The notes under the pieces: model-generated
Told to the model about the DNA's origin: nothing
The model's database searches: none
Seen by the model: only the letters and a program-made list of their open reading frames with translations
Translations under genes and position numbers: made by a program
Assembly: GCA_001797275.1 (NCBI GenBank)
Contig: MGOY01000013.1
Location: forward strand, 59,919 to 123,918
DNA length: 64,000 nt
Direction of reading: 5' to 3'
DNA from: Clostridiales bacterium GWF2_38_85
GTDB lineage: Bacteria > Bacillota > Clostridia > Oscillospirales > CAG-382
Shown: positions 7,544 to 16,570 of the stretch, one piece after another
Layout: every line of letters starts with the position of its first letter
How positions within the stretch are numbered: position 1 is the stretch's first letter

Positions 7544-8872
7544 TCAACTTATTACCACTTTACTCGATGCCTTACTCCCACTGATCTGACTCACATAATC
7601 CTTCAGCATCGGTTTGCCTTTTCTACCGCTGCTGTCAACAGTAAATTCGGTATAGAAACCTTTTCTGCCAAGCGTGTGGCGGATAGAGGTGACTATACCG
7701 ATTGTTTCTGTTTCGCCGTCTGCGGTCATTTCAATGCTGTCGCCGATAATCATCTGCGGAGTGAACTTGCCTGCGAAGGTTTCTGTTCGTCCGGAAATCG
7801 CAATACTGTCGGCAAGGTTATTTGCGTATTCGGTGAGTTCGGCAGCACTAGTACCATCGGGAGCGGTGATGTAAATAGTCTTATGTGAAGGTGAAACCCA
7901 GAGTTTGTGTGGCGGTAAATCAACATAAAGTGTGTTTGATGGATTTTTACAGGAAACACAAATACGACTGTATGTCTGTTCATCACTGTACTCGGTTGTA
8001 TAACTCCAACAGTTTTTATTCCTCTCAAACTGGAATGTACCGGGTTGTTCAAAACGGGTATCAGTAACTGCGCCGATTCCGATTGTACCGTCCGAATTCT
8101 CTGAAACTTTCCAACCGGGTAATAGTGCAACCACATCCTCAACACCGGAAAGATACGTGGTCTCCGGTTCAAATGTCAATTTCCATACTTTTGGGGAATC
8201 ACCGACAAAAAAGTTCTCGATACCGGCAAGGGTAAAAATGGCTTGAAGGTTCTCCTGTAAAGTGGCTTCTGTAAAGGAGATATTTTCATCAAAGGTTTGT
8301 TCTTTGAGCAACTTACCGATTGCATTTCGTGCTGATACAGAAAGAGCATTTCCGGGGATAGCAGTAGATACTCTATCAATGTAGAACTGTCCGAGCGAGA
8401 TTTCTTCCGAGTCACCCATTGAGAAATATAGTTCAAGCTTTGTGTTCGGGGAAATCACCGACCTTGAACGACGAAGCAAAGTATTGTTTATGTTTTGTAT
8501 CGTAAACGAAGCGCTGGACACTGCGCTGTCTTTTGAATGAGTGATACTTCCATTTTCGATTGTGTGCGAAATGTCGGTCGGCAGCATATACATCACAAAC
8601 TTATGGTTACCGTTCGAACTCCAAAAACCATATGCTCCGTAATGTGCGACTTTTTTCAAGCTTGGGTACGAAATTGATATATCGGGTGACATCCTACCTT
8701 TGGATTTCCAAGTCAAAGAATCATACAACCCCATTTCGGGTGAAGTAGTAGTTCCTTTTACCGTTCCTGTTGAATCGAGGTATATTATATTGAAAGAATT
8801 ATCCATCAAGTGTACCACTTGCGGTGAAGAACCTTCTCCTACTTCGGCAGTGTATTCAAATTCGAGTATCAT
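7544..8872 (-). CDS. Phage tail/baseplate hub-like protein
   Basis: 442 residues, minus strand like the other structural genes. The segment GQFYIDRVS, followed by a domain ending in DSIEMTADGETETIGIVTSIRHTL, resembles the XkdQ/gp27-like hub family: modules that sit at the tail tip and connect to the baseplate or to a lytic plug. The first ~100 residues carry a YGAYGFWSSNGNHKFVMYMLP stretch of unknown fold. In the ancestral operon it should have followed the gene at 12231-13745 and preceded the holin; cargo now separates it on both sides. GAGG lies before the ATG at 8872. Exact baseplate role is inference. Confidence 0.7.
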   Translation of the reverse strand: MILEFEYTAEVGEGSSPQVVHLMDNSFNIIYLDSTGTVKGTTTSPEMGLYDSLTWKSKGRMSPDISISYPSLKKVAHYGAYGFWSSNGNHKFVMYMLPTDISHTIENGSITHSKDSAVSSASFTIQNINNTLLRRSRSVISPNTKLELYFSMGDSEEISLGQFYIDRVSTAIPGNALSVSARNAIGKLLKEQTFDENISFTEATLQENLQAIFTLAGIENFFVGDSPKVWKLTFEPETTYLSGVEDVVALLPGWKVSENSDGTIGIGAVTDTRFEQPGTFQFERNKNCWSYTTEYSDEQTYSRICVSCKNPSNTLYVDLPPHKLWVSPSHKTIYITAPDGTSAAELTEYANNLADSIAISGRTETFAGKFTPQMIIGDSIEMTADGETETIGIVTSIRHTLGRKGFYTEFTVDSSGRKGKPMLKDYVSQISGSKASSKVVIS

Positions 8873-8998
8873 AGATAAAACCTCGTTATAAATTAAGTAC
8901 TTTGGTTCCGTTCGTAAATAAGGTCCCGAAAAACATAAAGTTGTATAAGTTAATGACCACGAAACCTAATGAAAAGTAAATTGTAATGGAAAGAGAAG

Positions 8999-9029
8999 TT
9001 GCTAACGGCTGTCTTTAAGCCGTTAGCAA
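8999..9029. terminator. Perfect 12-bp inverted repeat, likely terminator
   Basis: TTGCTAACGGCT (8999-9010) and its complement (9018-9029) with a seven-base loop. The flanking T-run is weak on both strands. It lies just downstream of the candidate minus-strand micropeptide gene. Confidence 0.55.
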
Positions 9030-9054
9030 TAATAATTTGTTTCGATTAAATTTT

Positions 9055-9138
9055 TTAGCATGGCGATTGTAGCCACGACATTAGGCTTAGATATTGTTCT
9101 AAGATTGGACAAGTTTTGTTATCTTTTAGTGATGTCAT
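9055..9138 (-). CDS. Candidate micropeptide gene (27 aa)
   Basis: A 27-codon frame with GAAAGGA eight bases before its ATG, a hairpin with a T-run upstream (9172-9200) and a perfect inverted repeat downstream (8999-9029), so it looks like a self-contained unit. The peptide begins MTSLKDNKTCP and ends SWLQSPC, with two cysteines 17 residues apart. It lies between the tail gene at 7544-8872 and the plus-strand AraC/C39-like regulator. It matches nothing I recognise. It could be a signal, a toxin of a type I pair, or chance. Confidence 0.35.
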   Translation of the reverse strand: MTSLKDNKTCPILEQYLSLMSWLQSPC

Positions 9139-9171
9139 AAAATTAGTCCTTTCAATTTTTTATATAAAAAG

Positions 9172-9200
9172 CGCTTTGAAATACTTGCAAATTCAAAGCG
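9172..9200. terminator. Hairpin with T-runs on both strands
   Basis: CGCTTTGAA (9172-9180) pairs with TTCAAAGCG (9192-9200). T-rich tracts follow in either direction (minus: CTTTTTATAT; plus: TGGATTTTTATTTT). The interval 9201-9376 holds the leader and presumed promoter of the AraC/C39-like gene; no clear -35/-10 pair was picked. Confidence 0.55.
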
Positions 9201-9376
9201 TGGATTTTTATTTTGATTTGTGATATAATTGTATAAATATTAGTGGTTTGATTATCTGTTTTGGGAATTGCGCTGAAAGTTTATATTTTATTCATTAAAT
9301 CGGACACATTCGAGCATTTAAAGACAAGCATACATTAAGCCTTTATATTATAATTAGTTGAGGAAGGAGGGCATTT

Positions 9377-10822
9377 ATGGACTGGATTCAAAGTATGCAA
9401 AAAGCAATATCCTACATAGAAAAAAACATTCTCAATGATATAAGCGTTGATAAAATTGCAGAAAACGCTTATTCGTCAAGTGCCAATTTCCAACGGATTT
9501 TCAGCATAATAACCAGCATGACAATCGGCGATTATATTCGGAACAGAAGGTTGACACTTGCCGGAAAAGAACTTCCCGAGTCTAAAGATAAAATTATCGA
9601 TATCGCTTTAAAATACGGATATGAAACAGCGGCGAGTTTTACAAAAGCGTTTATCCGTTTTCATGGTATAACGCCGTCAAGCGCAAAAAAATCCGGTGAG
9701 CAATTAAAATATTTTGCCCCTCTTTCAATTCAAATTGATATAAAGGGTGGATTTAACATGAGTAGAAAAATTATTCCAAACATACCGGAACTGAACTACG
9801 ACGGAAATAATGCTGCATATTTTACGCAAATACTCGCCTCGGTACTGCAGGGTATGAATGAATCGTTTGACAAAACGCAGATTACTGCATGCAGTGGAGA
9901 GGGAAACCGTTTTTGCTGGACGGACGGTGCGTGGGTATTCGGAAACGAATGTATGGAGAGCCTAAACGAAACGCCGTTTGAAATCGAAACGAGGATCTTG
10001 AATTTTTTGGGTTGGAAAGCGAAATATTTCAACATTTTACGCGATAAAGACGGCAATTTTCTGAACACCGACATCGCGCAGCTTCGACAGGAATTTGTCG
10101 AAGCAATCGACCGCGGCGTAGCTGTGATGCCGGGATGGGGTTATTTCCAAATCCACTATACAATATTTTTCGGATATGAAGATGACGGGCAAAAAATGAT
10201 CGGTTGGGATTATCAGAAGAAGGAAAAAGCCGAAACGTTCGTTTGGGATGATTGGGATAAAAACGTGACCAGCTATATCATTTTAAAAGAAAAAGATAAA
10301 TCAAGGACAGATAAAAACGCGGCATTGGAAACATTTCAAAATATCATACGCCACGCCCGGAGAATTGATGAAGTAAAAGGACGGAAAGTTGGTTTTGCAG
10401 CATGGGAATCGTTTCTTTACCACTTGGAACACGATGATTTTTCGAATTGCCCGATACTTGCCGCCGATGCACCAACGGTGGAAGGCAACGCCGCGAGCGT
10501 AGAACACCGCTTCATCATTTATTGCGACGCATTATGCCAAATTTATGCCCGCAAAGAAGCTTTGTCATATTACCGCTCACTCGCCGGGCATTTCCCCGAA
10601 TGGAGCGAGGAATTGAACATCGCTACTGAAGCATTAGAAGCATGCGCTTCCTACGGCGGTTATTTATGGAGTCAAGGATTTTCTTTTGATGTTGCCGGAT
10701 ATGAAAAATTCAAGACTCCCGAAGGTCGTAAAATTCTTGCAGATGCGGGGTGCGAAGCAATGAAGAAAGATATTGAAGCTGTGGAGCAGTTTGAAAAAAT
10801 ACTAAAAAAAGAAGGATTATAA
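9377..10822 (+). CDS. AraC-family regulator fused to a C39/BtrH-like sensor domain
   Basis: 481 residues. Residues 1-115 are a double helix-turn-helix AraC domain (KIAENAYSSSANFQRIFSIIT; KIIDIALKYGYETAASFTKAF; FHGITPSSAKK). From residue ~128 the protein resembles the BtrH/C39-peptidase-like fold without an obvious catalytic cysteine: GVAVMPGWGYFQIHYTIFFGYEDDG-x4-GWD (~245-285), then a helical second half with KVGFAAWESFLYHLE. The same sensor type is in the MerR fusion at 16571. The HTH half is very similar to that of the regulator at 33666-34589, which has a different sensor. GAAGGAGG precedes the ATG. An internal AAAGGGTGG with ATG 9758 sits at the domain boundary. It forms an operon with the Cys-rich gene one base downstream. 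Confidence 0.8.
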   Translation: MDWIQSMQKAISYIEKNILNDISVDKIAENAYSSSANFQRIFSIITSMTIGDYIRNRRLTLAGKELPESKDKIIDIALKYGYETAASFTKAFIRFHGITPSSAKKSGEQLKYFAPLSIQIDIKGGFNMSRKIIPNIPELNYDGNNAAYFTQILASVLQGMNESFDKTQITACSGEGNRFCWTDGAWVFGNECMESLNETPFEIETRILNFLGWKAKYFNILRDKDGNFLNTDIAQLRQEFVEAIDRGVAVMPGWGYFQIHYTIFFGYEDDGQKMIGWDYQKKEKAETFVWDDWDKNVTSYIILKEKDKSRTDKNAALETFQNIIRHARRIDEVKGRKVGFAAWESFLYHLEHDDFSNCPILAADAPTVEGNAASVEHRFIIYCDALCQIYARKEALSYYRSLAGHFPEWSEELNIATEALEACASYGGYLWSQGFSFDVAGYEKFKTPEGRKILADAGCEAMKKDIEAVEQFEKILKKEGL

Positions 10823-10823
10823 T

Positions 10824-11870
10824 ATGCCGTTATTACCGGAAATAAACTTTGATGATATAATCGTTGCAGAAAAGTATATAAACGGATATGATTACGAACG
10901 TTGTAAAAACGGACTATGGAGCATTTATAACATAATAAAAAAAATAGCAAATGTTTCTCATCCAAGAGTATCAGAATGTTTGTTAATGATAGGTGTAAAT
11001 GCTAAATGTGAAAATGATGGTATGATGTCGCTTGTTTATAGTGGAAAAATGAGCAAGAAATATAAAAGAGGTATGCCGTCGGCACAGTATCTTTTCGAAC
11101 TTGAAAAATTCGGATTTGTTTTCTATGATATTGTTACAGCCAAAGAAGAAACACCTAAAAACAAACTGTCTATCAAAGATATAGAACAATTCAGTATTTT
11201 GTACAATTCTGGTGATTTCAGTGATGTTATATTCGGATTGAAATTATTTTCCGACATTTGCGTAAATCAATCAAGCCCGTTAGCTTGTTTTTTAGCCAGG
11301 GATATTCGGGTTGCCTTTTCAGAGGCTCCTAAATTATATGCTCCTCCTGTGGAAGAATTGTTTTATTTTTTGCCTGAAGAACAGAAAAAAGCGGCGTTTG
11401 CAATCCATGAAAAACTTGAAGAAATGGGATGTGTCCGCGAGCTCGAAGGAGAAAACGCAGTAAAATACAAACACGCAAAACATAAAGGACAAGTTATCGC
11501 AACAATATGGGCGGGAGAGAATTTATGGTTTTTACCGGAATCCGAAAAAGAACAAAAAGTGGTATTCAAATTTAATTTACGCAATATCGGGAAATATTCA
11601 GATTATCTGAATGAATGTACAGAAGCGGTACAAAAATCAATCTTCGAAACAGATTCCTGTGGACTTGCAGACAATAAAACTGGTATGTGTGGGAACGGAC
11701 ATAGATGCGGAGGAGTTGTATTTGAATACAAAGGAAAAACGTCTATAAAATGTACAAGATATTTTTGTATATTCAAAGATTTGTCAAAACGGGCGATAGA
11801 AAATTATATTAAGTTGATTGAGTTAGAAAATAAAGAATTACAAATTAAGAAACAATCTCACAACGCATAA
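10824..11870 (+). CDS. Cys-rich cargo protein, partner of the AraC/C39-like gene (family A/B)
   Basis: 348 residues, unknown function. The start lies one base after the upstream stop, with GAAGGA overlapping that gene's end, so translation is coupled. The N-terminal third is mixed helical (ERCKNGLWSIYNIIKKI), the middle has a LPEEQKKAAFAIHEKLEEMG helix followed by a beta-rich segment (WAGENLWFLPESEKEQKVVFKFNLRNI), and the C-terminus has the Cys cluster KYSDYLNECT, DSCGL, MCGNGHRCGG, SIKCTRYFC and a closing helix. This matches the C-terminus of the protein at 5183-6400. A metal-binding sensor or small-molecule enzyme controlled by its paired regulator is a guess. Confidence 0.75.
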   Translation: MPLLPEINFDDIIVAEKYINGYDYERCKNGLWSIYNIIKKIANVSHPRVSECLLMIGVNAKCENDGMMSLVYSGKMSKKYKRGMPSAQYLFELEKFGFVFYDIVTAKEETPKNKLSIKDIEQFSILYNSGDFSDVIFGLKLFSDICVNQSSPLACFLARDIRVAFSEAPKLYAPPVEELFYFLPEEQKKAAFAIHEKLEEMGCVRELEGENAVKYKHAKHKGQVIATIWAGENLWFLPESEKEQKVVFKFNLRNIGKYSDYLNECTEAVQKSIFETDSCGLADNKTGMCGNGHRCGGVVFEYKGKTSIKCTRYFCIFKDLSKRAIENYIKLIELENKELQIKKQSHNA

Positions 11871-12193
11871 ATTTCACTAATAATAAAAGCACAACAATCT
11901 TAAAAATTGACAACAAGTGGCCTGACATTACCAATACGAATGAATACTGGGCAGGTTGCTTTTCAGGACTCGAAAGCTATAACGGTATATTATATTATAA
12001 CACTCCGACCGAGATCCGAGCATATAACCCGGCTAACAATTCGTCATATACCGTTATGACAATAAGTGGCACAAGCAGTATTTATTATTTTACAATGAAC
12101 GGCAGCAAGCTGACCTATTACTTGTATTCATCTCCCACAGATCCGTCCACGGAATCGGGCGAGATCGATCTCGACAGTTTCAATAAATACTAA
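11871..12193 (+). pseudogene. Start-less C-terminal remnant of a secreted/surface-type protein
   Basis: An open frame of about 105 codons without start or ribosome site runs from just after the Cys-rich gene to TAA at 12191-12193. Its translation is rich in Tyr, Ser, Thr and Asn (NEYWAGCFSGLESYNGI, YYFTMNGSKLTYYLYSS, SPTDPSTESGEIDLD), typical of extracellular beta-domain proteins. It is not a phage structural gene by strand or composition. I read it as the leftover of another cargo gene. The hairpin at 12197-12219 lies after it. Confidence 0.5.
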
Positions 12194-12230
12194 ACAATTC
12201 CATACGATTTCGATGGAATGGTGCAGATCA

Positions 12231-13745
12231 TCACCCCCGCGAGAACTGCACCGAGAAGCCGAAATCCAGTACCCAGTTAGTGTTTTTGAGCGGTCGGTCT
12301 ATCTTGCAGTCCATTGTGATTGCAACACCCGATGCAGGAGGGGTTGTGAATACAAGTCCCGGAGTAACATACCCGAACAGAATATTAGGACATTTACCGC
12401 AACCCAGTGCAGAAATATAGCTGGATGTGATTCTCCAATATCGTGCGCTGATTGGTGTAACCAGTCGTAAATCCGCACTCACGCTTGTACAAACAACCGT
12501 TGCGGTTGTGTGTAGGTTTGTCCAACTTACACCATCGTCAGAATAGTCGAAACCGATTGCTGTTGTCGGACTGCCCGAACCTCCGAAAGCAATGGTACCT
12601 GCCGGCATATATAACCGATTCACCATAATTGCATTTCCAAAGTCGAAGATGATTGGAGCCGATGAGGTAATGCTGTTTTTGCCTGTCTTTACCGCGCCCC
12701 AAACCATGAACGGAAAATAGGAGTAATTCGAATTGGTGTATCCTCCTGTTATGACGCAGTTATTCGGATTCGTGTTGACGAAGAACTCTGGGTATTCGGC
12801 AGCGTTGTTGTTATAATCAATGGTGTAATCTGTACCTTTGATCATCAATACACCGTTTACACGCACTGCTTCGGAGCTCTCTACCATCTTCGGTATCGGG
12901 CAAGAAAATTCGGTTTTTACTCCATCACCTGTTCCTACCGTCATGTTCGAAAGCGTTATCTGCGGAAAGATATCTGTATTCGGTAATAACCATGCTGCAA
13001 CAGTAGGACATCCGATGGCACTTATCATATGCGAGTTCGCGGTATCATAGTTCCAACGTGTAGACGGAACCGTCCACTTTTTGTTTGTTGTATCAGATGT
13101 CGGTGTGATACCTGTCTTGTTTGATATCGAGTATGCAGCAAGCTGGTCAGCGGTTGTTAAATCATTAAAAACGCCCAGCGAGAGCGTAAGCGTGGAATAC
13201 GTATCTTCCAGCACACCCGCTATAATCGCATTATTTGCCGGTGTTGGCAAGACATAAGAACCATCCGAAGGTTCGCTCATCGTCAAGTAAAATGTTGAGT
13301 AGATGGTGATAACATCGGTAGAAGTTTTGGTAATGGCAATCTGGTTTCCTTCGCTGTCCCGCAGCATGGAATGAGTAACCAAATAGCTTGAGGAAGTACC
13401 GTAAGCAAGACCGACTTCCGTGATGACGGAACCGACATAATCGGCAGGATTGATCGTCGCCACTCTCTTAACATAACTGACGGGATACGCTTTCACCGTT
13501 TCGACTACCGAACAACCTCTTGCGCCCAAAAAGGTAAAAAGAGAAGTATCTGTTACCGCTGGAGTGCCTGTGCCGGTTCCGACATGAATATGGGTGAATT
13601 TCGTTGACCTTGATACCAGACGATTGAAAAACGAGTCCAAAACGATATTATACGAGGTACCCTTCTGCTTCACCTTTCCGGTGACAGCGTCGGTTACCTC
13701 TATTTCGAATTTGTTATGAATGATTGGGTTAAGGGTGTTATGCAT
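12231..13745 (-). CDS. Phage tail structural protein with discoidin-like C-terminal module
   Basis: 504 residues. AGGAG lies upstream of the ATG. The N-terminal ~150 residues (NKFEIEVTDAVTGKV, FTHIHVGTGTGTP, ITEVGLAYG) resemble tail or baseplate proteins of Gram-positive phages. Residues ~340-470 look like an F5/8-type C (galactose-binding-like) beta-sandwich: SAPIIFDFGNAIMVNRLYMPAG, GFDYSDDGVSWTNL, SARYWRITS. Such modules often bind glycans, so this may be a receptor-binding tail component. It lies between two other tail genes in the ancestral order, but cargo now interrupts on each side. Exact role is inference. Confidence 0.7.
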   Translation of the reverse strand: MHNTLNPIIHNKFEIEVTDAVTGKVKQKGTSYNIVLDSFFNRLVSRSTKFTHIHVGTGTGTPAVTDTSLFTFLGARGCSVVETVKAYPVSYVKRVATINPADYVGSVITEVGLAYGTSSSYLVTHSMLRDSEGNQIAITKTSTDVITIYSTFYLTMSEPSDGSYVLPTPANNAIIAGVLEDTYSTLTLSLGVFNDLTTADQLAAYSISNKTGITPTSDTTNKKWTVPSTRWNYDTANSHMISAIGCPTVAAWLLPNTDIFPQITLSNMTVGTGDGVKTEFSCPIPKMVESSEAVRVNGVLMIKGTDYTIDYNNNAAEYPEFFVNTNPNNCVITGGYTNSNYSYFPFMVWGAVKTGKNSITSSAPIIFDFGNAIMVNRLYMPAGTIAFGGSGSPTTAIGFDYSDDGVSWTNLHTTATVVCTSVSADLRLVTPISARYWRITSSYISALGCGKCPNILFGYVTPGLVFTTPPASGVAITMDCKIDRPLKNTNWVLDFGFSVQFSRG

Positions 13746-13786
13746 AGGGGACTCCTTTTATCATGTGAGGATTTATTAAATAAATA

Positions 13787-13814
13787 TTGACAACAATTAA
13801 AACGATGCTATACT
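13787..13814 (+). promoter_or_regulatory. Promoter of the kinase-like cargo gene
   Basis: TTGACA (13787-13792) and TATACT (13809-13814), 16-base spacer. It lies about 40 bases from the divergent phage gene start at 13745, within the cargo segment. Confidence 0.75.
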
Positions 13815-13832
13815 TTTATTATTAATGATTGA

Positions 13833-14708
13833 ATGATGGGTAAGGTGGATGTTTTGGAGATAGGAAATCTAATTGCTATTGGTGGTACATCCGAAGTGTT
13901 TGAATATGGTGATAAAATTATCAAGTTATATTTTGATAATTATTTAAAAGAGAATGTGAAACATGAATATCAAAAAACAATGAGTGCATTTTCACTAGGA
14001 TTACCTGTTCCTAAAATATATGATATGATACAAGTAAACGGAAGATATGGTCTTGTTTTTGAACGTATAAATGGTTGTACACTTAATGATAAACTTTTTA
14101 AACAATGTGCTTACAATTTTAAAAATGACATTGTTGATAAAAAAATATTAGAAGCAGTAATTGAATGTATAAAAGCTACAGCCTATGTCTTAGCAGAAGT
14201 TCATAAGATAAAAGCTTCATTCCCAAATACAGCAGAAGATGCTTTGTTGTATTCAGCAATACATAATAATTATCTTAATGAAAATGAAAAAGAACAAATA
14301 GTTAAAATAATACACACCTTACCAAAAGGTGATACTGTATGCCATGGTGATCCAAATCCAAATAATATTATGGTCGCAGGGAATAAATATTTGTTAATCG
14401 ACTGGGTTGATTGTGTAACCGGCGATCCTGCTTACGATGTGGCAGAAGTAATAATAATGTATCGATATAATAATATCCGACACGAATCTAAAACAAAAAC
14501 CGATTTCTATGTATTATCTATTATTGATTTAGCGATAGAGACATTTATAAATGAATATCAACGAATTACGAAAACAGATATGACTAACATTGATAAATGG
14601 ATACTTCCAAAATTAACAACTCAATTAACAGGTTCAAATAGTGACGAGTATAAAATAAAAATTTCAAAAGAAATACGCCGTCTTTTAAATCTAAATTCAA
14701 GTAATTAA
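13833..14708 (+). CDS. APH/ChoK-like phosphotransferase
   Basis: 291 residues with the aminoglycoside-phosphotransferase/choline-kinase fold: glycine-rich loop IGGTSEVFEYGD-KIIKLYF (ATP-binding Lys), hinge YGLVFERI-GCTL, Brenner motif VCHGDPNPNNIM (catalytic Asp, Asn ~170-181) and LLIDWVDCVTGDPAYDVAE (metal-binding Asp). It transfers phosphate from ATP to a hydroxyl or amino group of a small molecule; the substrate (aminoglycoside, macrolide, sugar, choline) cannot be told. The start is uncertain: ATG 13833 or 13836 has weak Shine-Dalgarno, while TTG 13854 has AAGGTGG upstream. Strongly AT-rich; its stop overlaps the stop of the convergent phage gene by three bases. Confidence 0.85.
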   Translation: MMGKVDVLEIGNLIAIGGTSEVFEYGDKIIKLYFDNYLKENVKHEYQKTMSAFSLGLPVPKIYDMIQVNGRYGLVFERINGCTLNDKLFKQCAYNFKNDIVDKKILEAVIECIKATAYVLAEVHKIKASFPNTAEDALLYSAIHNNYLNENEKEQIVKIIHTLPKGDTVCHGDPNPNNIMVAGNKYLLIDWVDCVTGDPAYDVAEVIIMYRYNNIRHESKTKTDFYVLSIIDLAIETFINEYQRITKTDMTNIDKWILPKLTTQLTGSNSDEYKIKISKEIRRLLNLNSSN

Positions 14709-16075
14709 ATCGGTATACTTCCTACCATTGTCGTGGTGAGCGTTACGGTGAAGCTGGTTGTAAGACTAAGGTTTTCTGTATAACTGTTGGTGATATAGTT
14801 GACTTTCAGATTAGCCAGTGTGTTAATAATCGGAAGTGCCATAATTCCGGGATCATCATCTTGAACTGATTCGGGTGCGAAAGTAGCTGTCAGATTCGGT
14901 GCAATGATGAAGCTTGTTTCAGTTCCATGATAACGAATGTTGTTGCCACCGCTGATGGTGACCGTGATCGCCGCACCGGAAGAAAAAACTTCTTCGGTTG
15001 TAATCGTAATAATGTTATTATTAGCTATCACAGATGTGATCGTTCGAGCAGGTGATATTGCAATATAATCAGCTAGGTTTCCGCTCACAACAATAGGATG
15101 ATTCAAAGTGATTTGAAGCTGTTTTGATGATATTCTGTCTGTCGATGATACCGATAGTGTTGGGTATTCCTTGTAATACTCAATAATACAATCTGAAACA
15201 GGAAAGATAGCGCCGACAGTATCCGGCTCTACAAAAGCTTCTGTAAAATACACCTGAAAACATGAAAGCGAACATTCTCCGACTTGTGAATAAACAGTCT
15301 CGGGAGCAACACTTCCGCCTGCATAGGTTCTTTTCGATAGAGTATATTTTATGATTCCGTTGTTCTCCGTAATAAACCCTACTCGGTAGTCGTTCGTACG
15401 AAATAAACACAATGAGGTGTTTCCTGTTCCGAGTTCGGATATTACCTGTTCTGTCTCCCATTGATGTGTCCCGTCCGACTGCAAACAAAAAGCGCGGTAA
15501 CAAACCGCACTGTTTTTCAAATAACCGATAATCAACCCCTGGTCGAGCGTACTGTCATCAGAAGATTGCCACCCACGGCAAACCGAGATACAGCTGACGT
15601 TCTCGGCAAGGGGTGTTTTTGTGCTGGTATCATCCCATTTCTGAACATAGAGAATGCTGCTTGTATCCACCCAGAAGATATACGGTGTTTGTTCTGTTTC
15701 TAAGGAATACCACTGTTTTTTGCTGTTCAGTTTCCATGTACCGTTAAATTCAATAGCACATTCGGTCGCTTCACCGATGGAAAACAACTGTGTCCATGGC
15801 TTTTCAAGTTCGGCAGGAAGAAGACGCTCATAAATATGGGCGATTCCATTATAAATACAAACCGCATAAACGAGTGAGGGAGAGCTTTCGACTGAGAGCT
15901 GACGGATAGCTACATCACCATAATCAGCAGTTATGTTTTTATGGATATTTTCCGAAAGCAAGGTATTGATTGTTGACTGTGTTGCAACCAACCGCAGATT
16001 CGGCTTTGCGTTTCTATTCTCCACTTGAAACTGTTCCTGTAGCTTATTCAATAACTCGGGAGGAAGGGTTCTCAT
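14705..16075 (-). CDS. Phage tail structural protein (beta-rich, Ig-like C-terminus)
   Basis: 456 residues, with the start overlapping the stop of the preceding small gene by four bases. The first ~290 residues are beta-propeller-like, with repeated aromatic strands (YAVCIYNGIAHIYERLLP, PYIFWVDTSSILYVQKWDD, QGLIIGYLKNSAVCYRAF, YRVGFITENNGIIKYTL). Residues ~310-390 resemble an Ig/Big-type fold (LQITLNHPIVVSGNLADYIAIS ... AAITVTISGG). Phage tail-fibre or baseplate function is inferred from operon position and composition. No family name can be given with confidence. Confidence 0.65.
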   Translation of the reverse strand: MRTLPPELLNKLQEQFQVENRNAKPNLRLVATQSTINTLLSENIHKNITADYGDVAIRQLSVESSPSLVYAVCIYNGIAHIYERLLPAELEKPWTQLFSIGEATECAIEFNGTWKLNSKKQWYSLETEQTPYIFWVDTSSILYVQKWDDTSTKTPLAENVSCISVCRGWQSSDDSTLDQGLIIGYLKNSAVCYRAFCLQSDGTHQWETEQVISELGTGNTSLCLFRTNDYRVGFITENNGIIKYTLSKRTYAGGSVAPETVYSQVGECSLSCFQVYFTEAFVEPDTVGAIFPVSDCIIEYYKEYPTLSVSSTDRISSKQLQITLNHPIVVSGNLADYIAISPARTITSVIANNNIITITTEEVFSSGAAITVTISGGNNIRYHGTETSFIIAPNLTATFAPESVQDDDPGIMALPIINTLANLKVNYITNSYTENLSLTTSFTVTLTTTMVGSIPI

Positions 16076-16410
16076 TCCGGTGGCTCCTTTGCAAGTGTAA
16101 ACACTGTCTTGTAATACCCGGCTGGAAGCTTCTCAAAGTTTTTCATCTCGGTAATTCTACCATAATATGTTCCGCTGTTTACAACGACTTTCAGCAATGC
16201 GGCAGTATCCTCGGCAGACATCAACTGTGCCTTACCTTCATCGTTGACATAGACGGTTACCTCATATGTAACAGCAGGTTTCCCAATTCGCTGGATGTGC
16301 GTATTCCCGTCAAGCGTCTGTTGAAGGGTGCGGATGACCTCTTGCTTTGTAGAAAGACTGACATAAATCGAAATGTCAGTACCGGTATCTTCGTTTTTAA
16401 GTAAAGCCAT
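16072..16410 (-). CDS. Small conserved phage tail protein
   Basis: 112 residues starting at the ATG with GGAGG eight bases upstream; the frame extends to 16425, but that start lies inside the ribosome site. Sequence is beta-strand-rich (YEVTVYVNDEGKAQL, LLKVVVNSGTYYGRI, AGYYKTVFTLAKE). It overlaps the following tail gene by four bases, so the two are translationally coupled. Position after the tape-measure gene suggests a distal-tail or baseplate component. Function not recognised. Confidence 0.65.
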   Translation of the reverse strand: MALLKNEDTGTDISIYVSLSTKQEVIRTLQQTLDGNTHIQRIGKPAVTYEVTVYVNDEGKAQLMSAEDTAALLKVVVNSGTYYGRITEMKNFEKLPAGYYKTVFTLAKEPPE

Positions 16411-16509
16411 CACACGTACCTCCAAATAAAAAATAGCCGACTTTTTATTTAACTATTGTTTATATTTAAACTTTAATAGCAGATTCTGCAAATATCTTTA
16501 AAATAACTA

Positions 16510-16540
16510 TTGACTTTGACGTTGGGTCAAGTGGTATAAT
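16510..16540 (+). promoter_or_regulatory. MerR-type promoter with 19-bp spacer
   Basis: TTGACT (16510-16515) and TATAAT (16535-16540) are 19 bases apart, the overlong spacing that MerR-family activators correct by twisting DNA. The spacer contains the dyad TGAC-N5-GTCA. The promoter of the other MerR cargo gene (25132-25162) has the same spacing and shares TTGACTTTGACGT. Confidence 0.85.
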
Positions 16541-16570
16541 GTATTTATTAAACGAACGGTTGGTGATTAA

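Noticed and set aside
12231..13745. Diversity-generating retroelement target in the tail protein
   Set aside because: No reverse transcriptase or template repeat is seen in the window.
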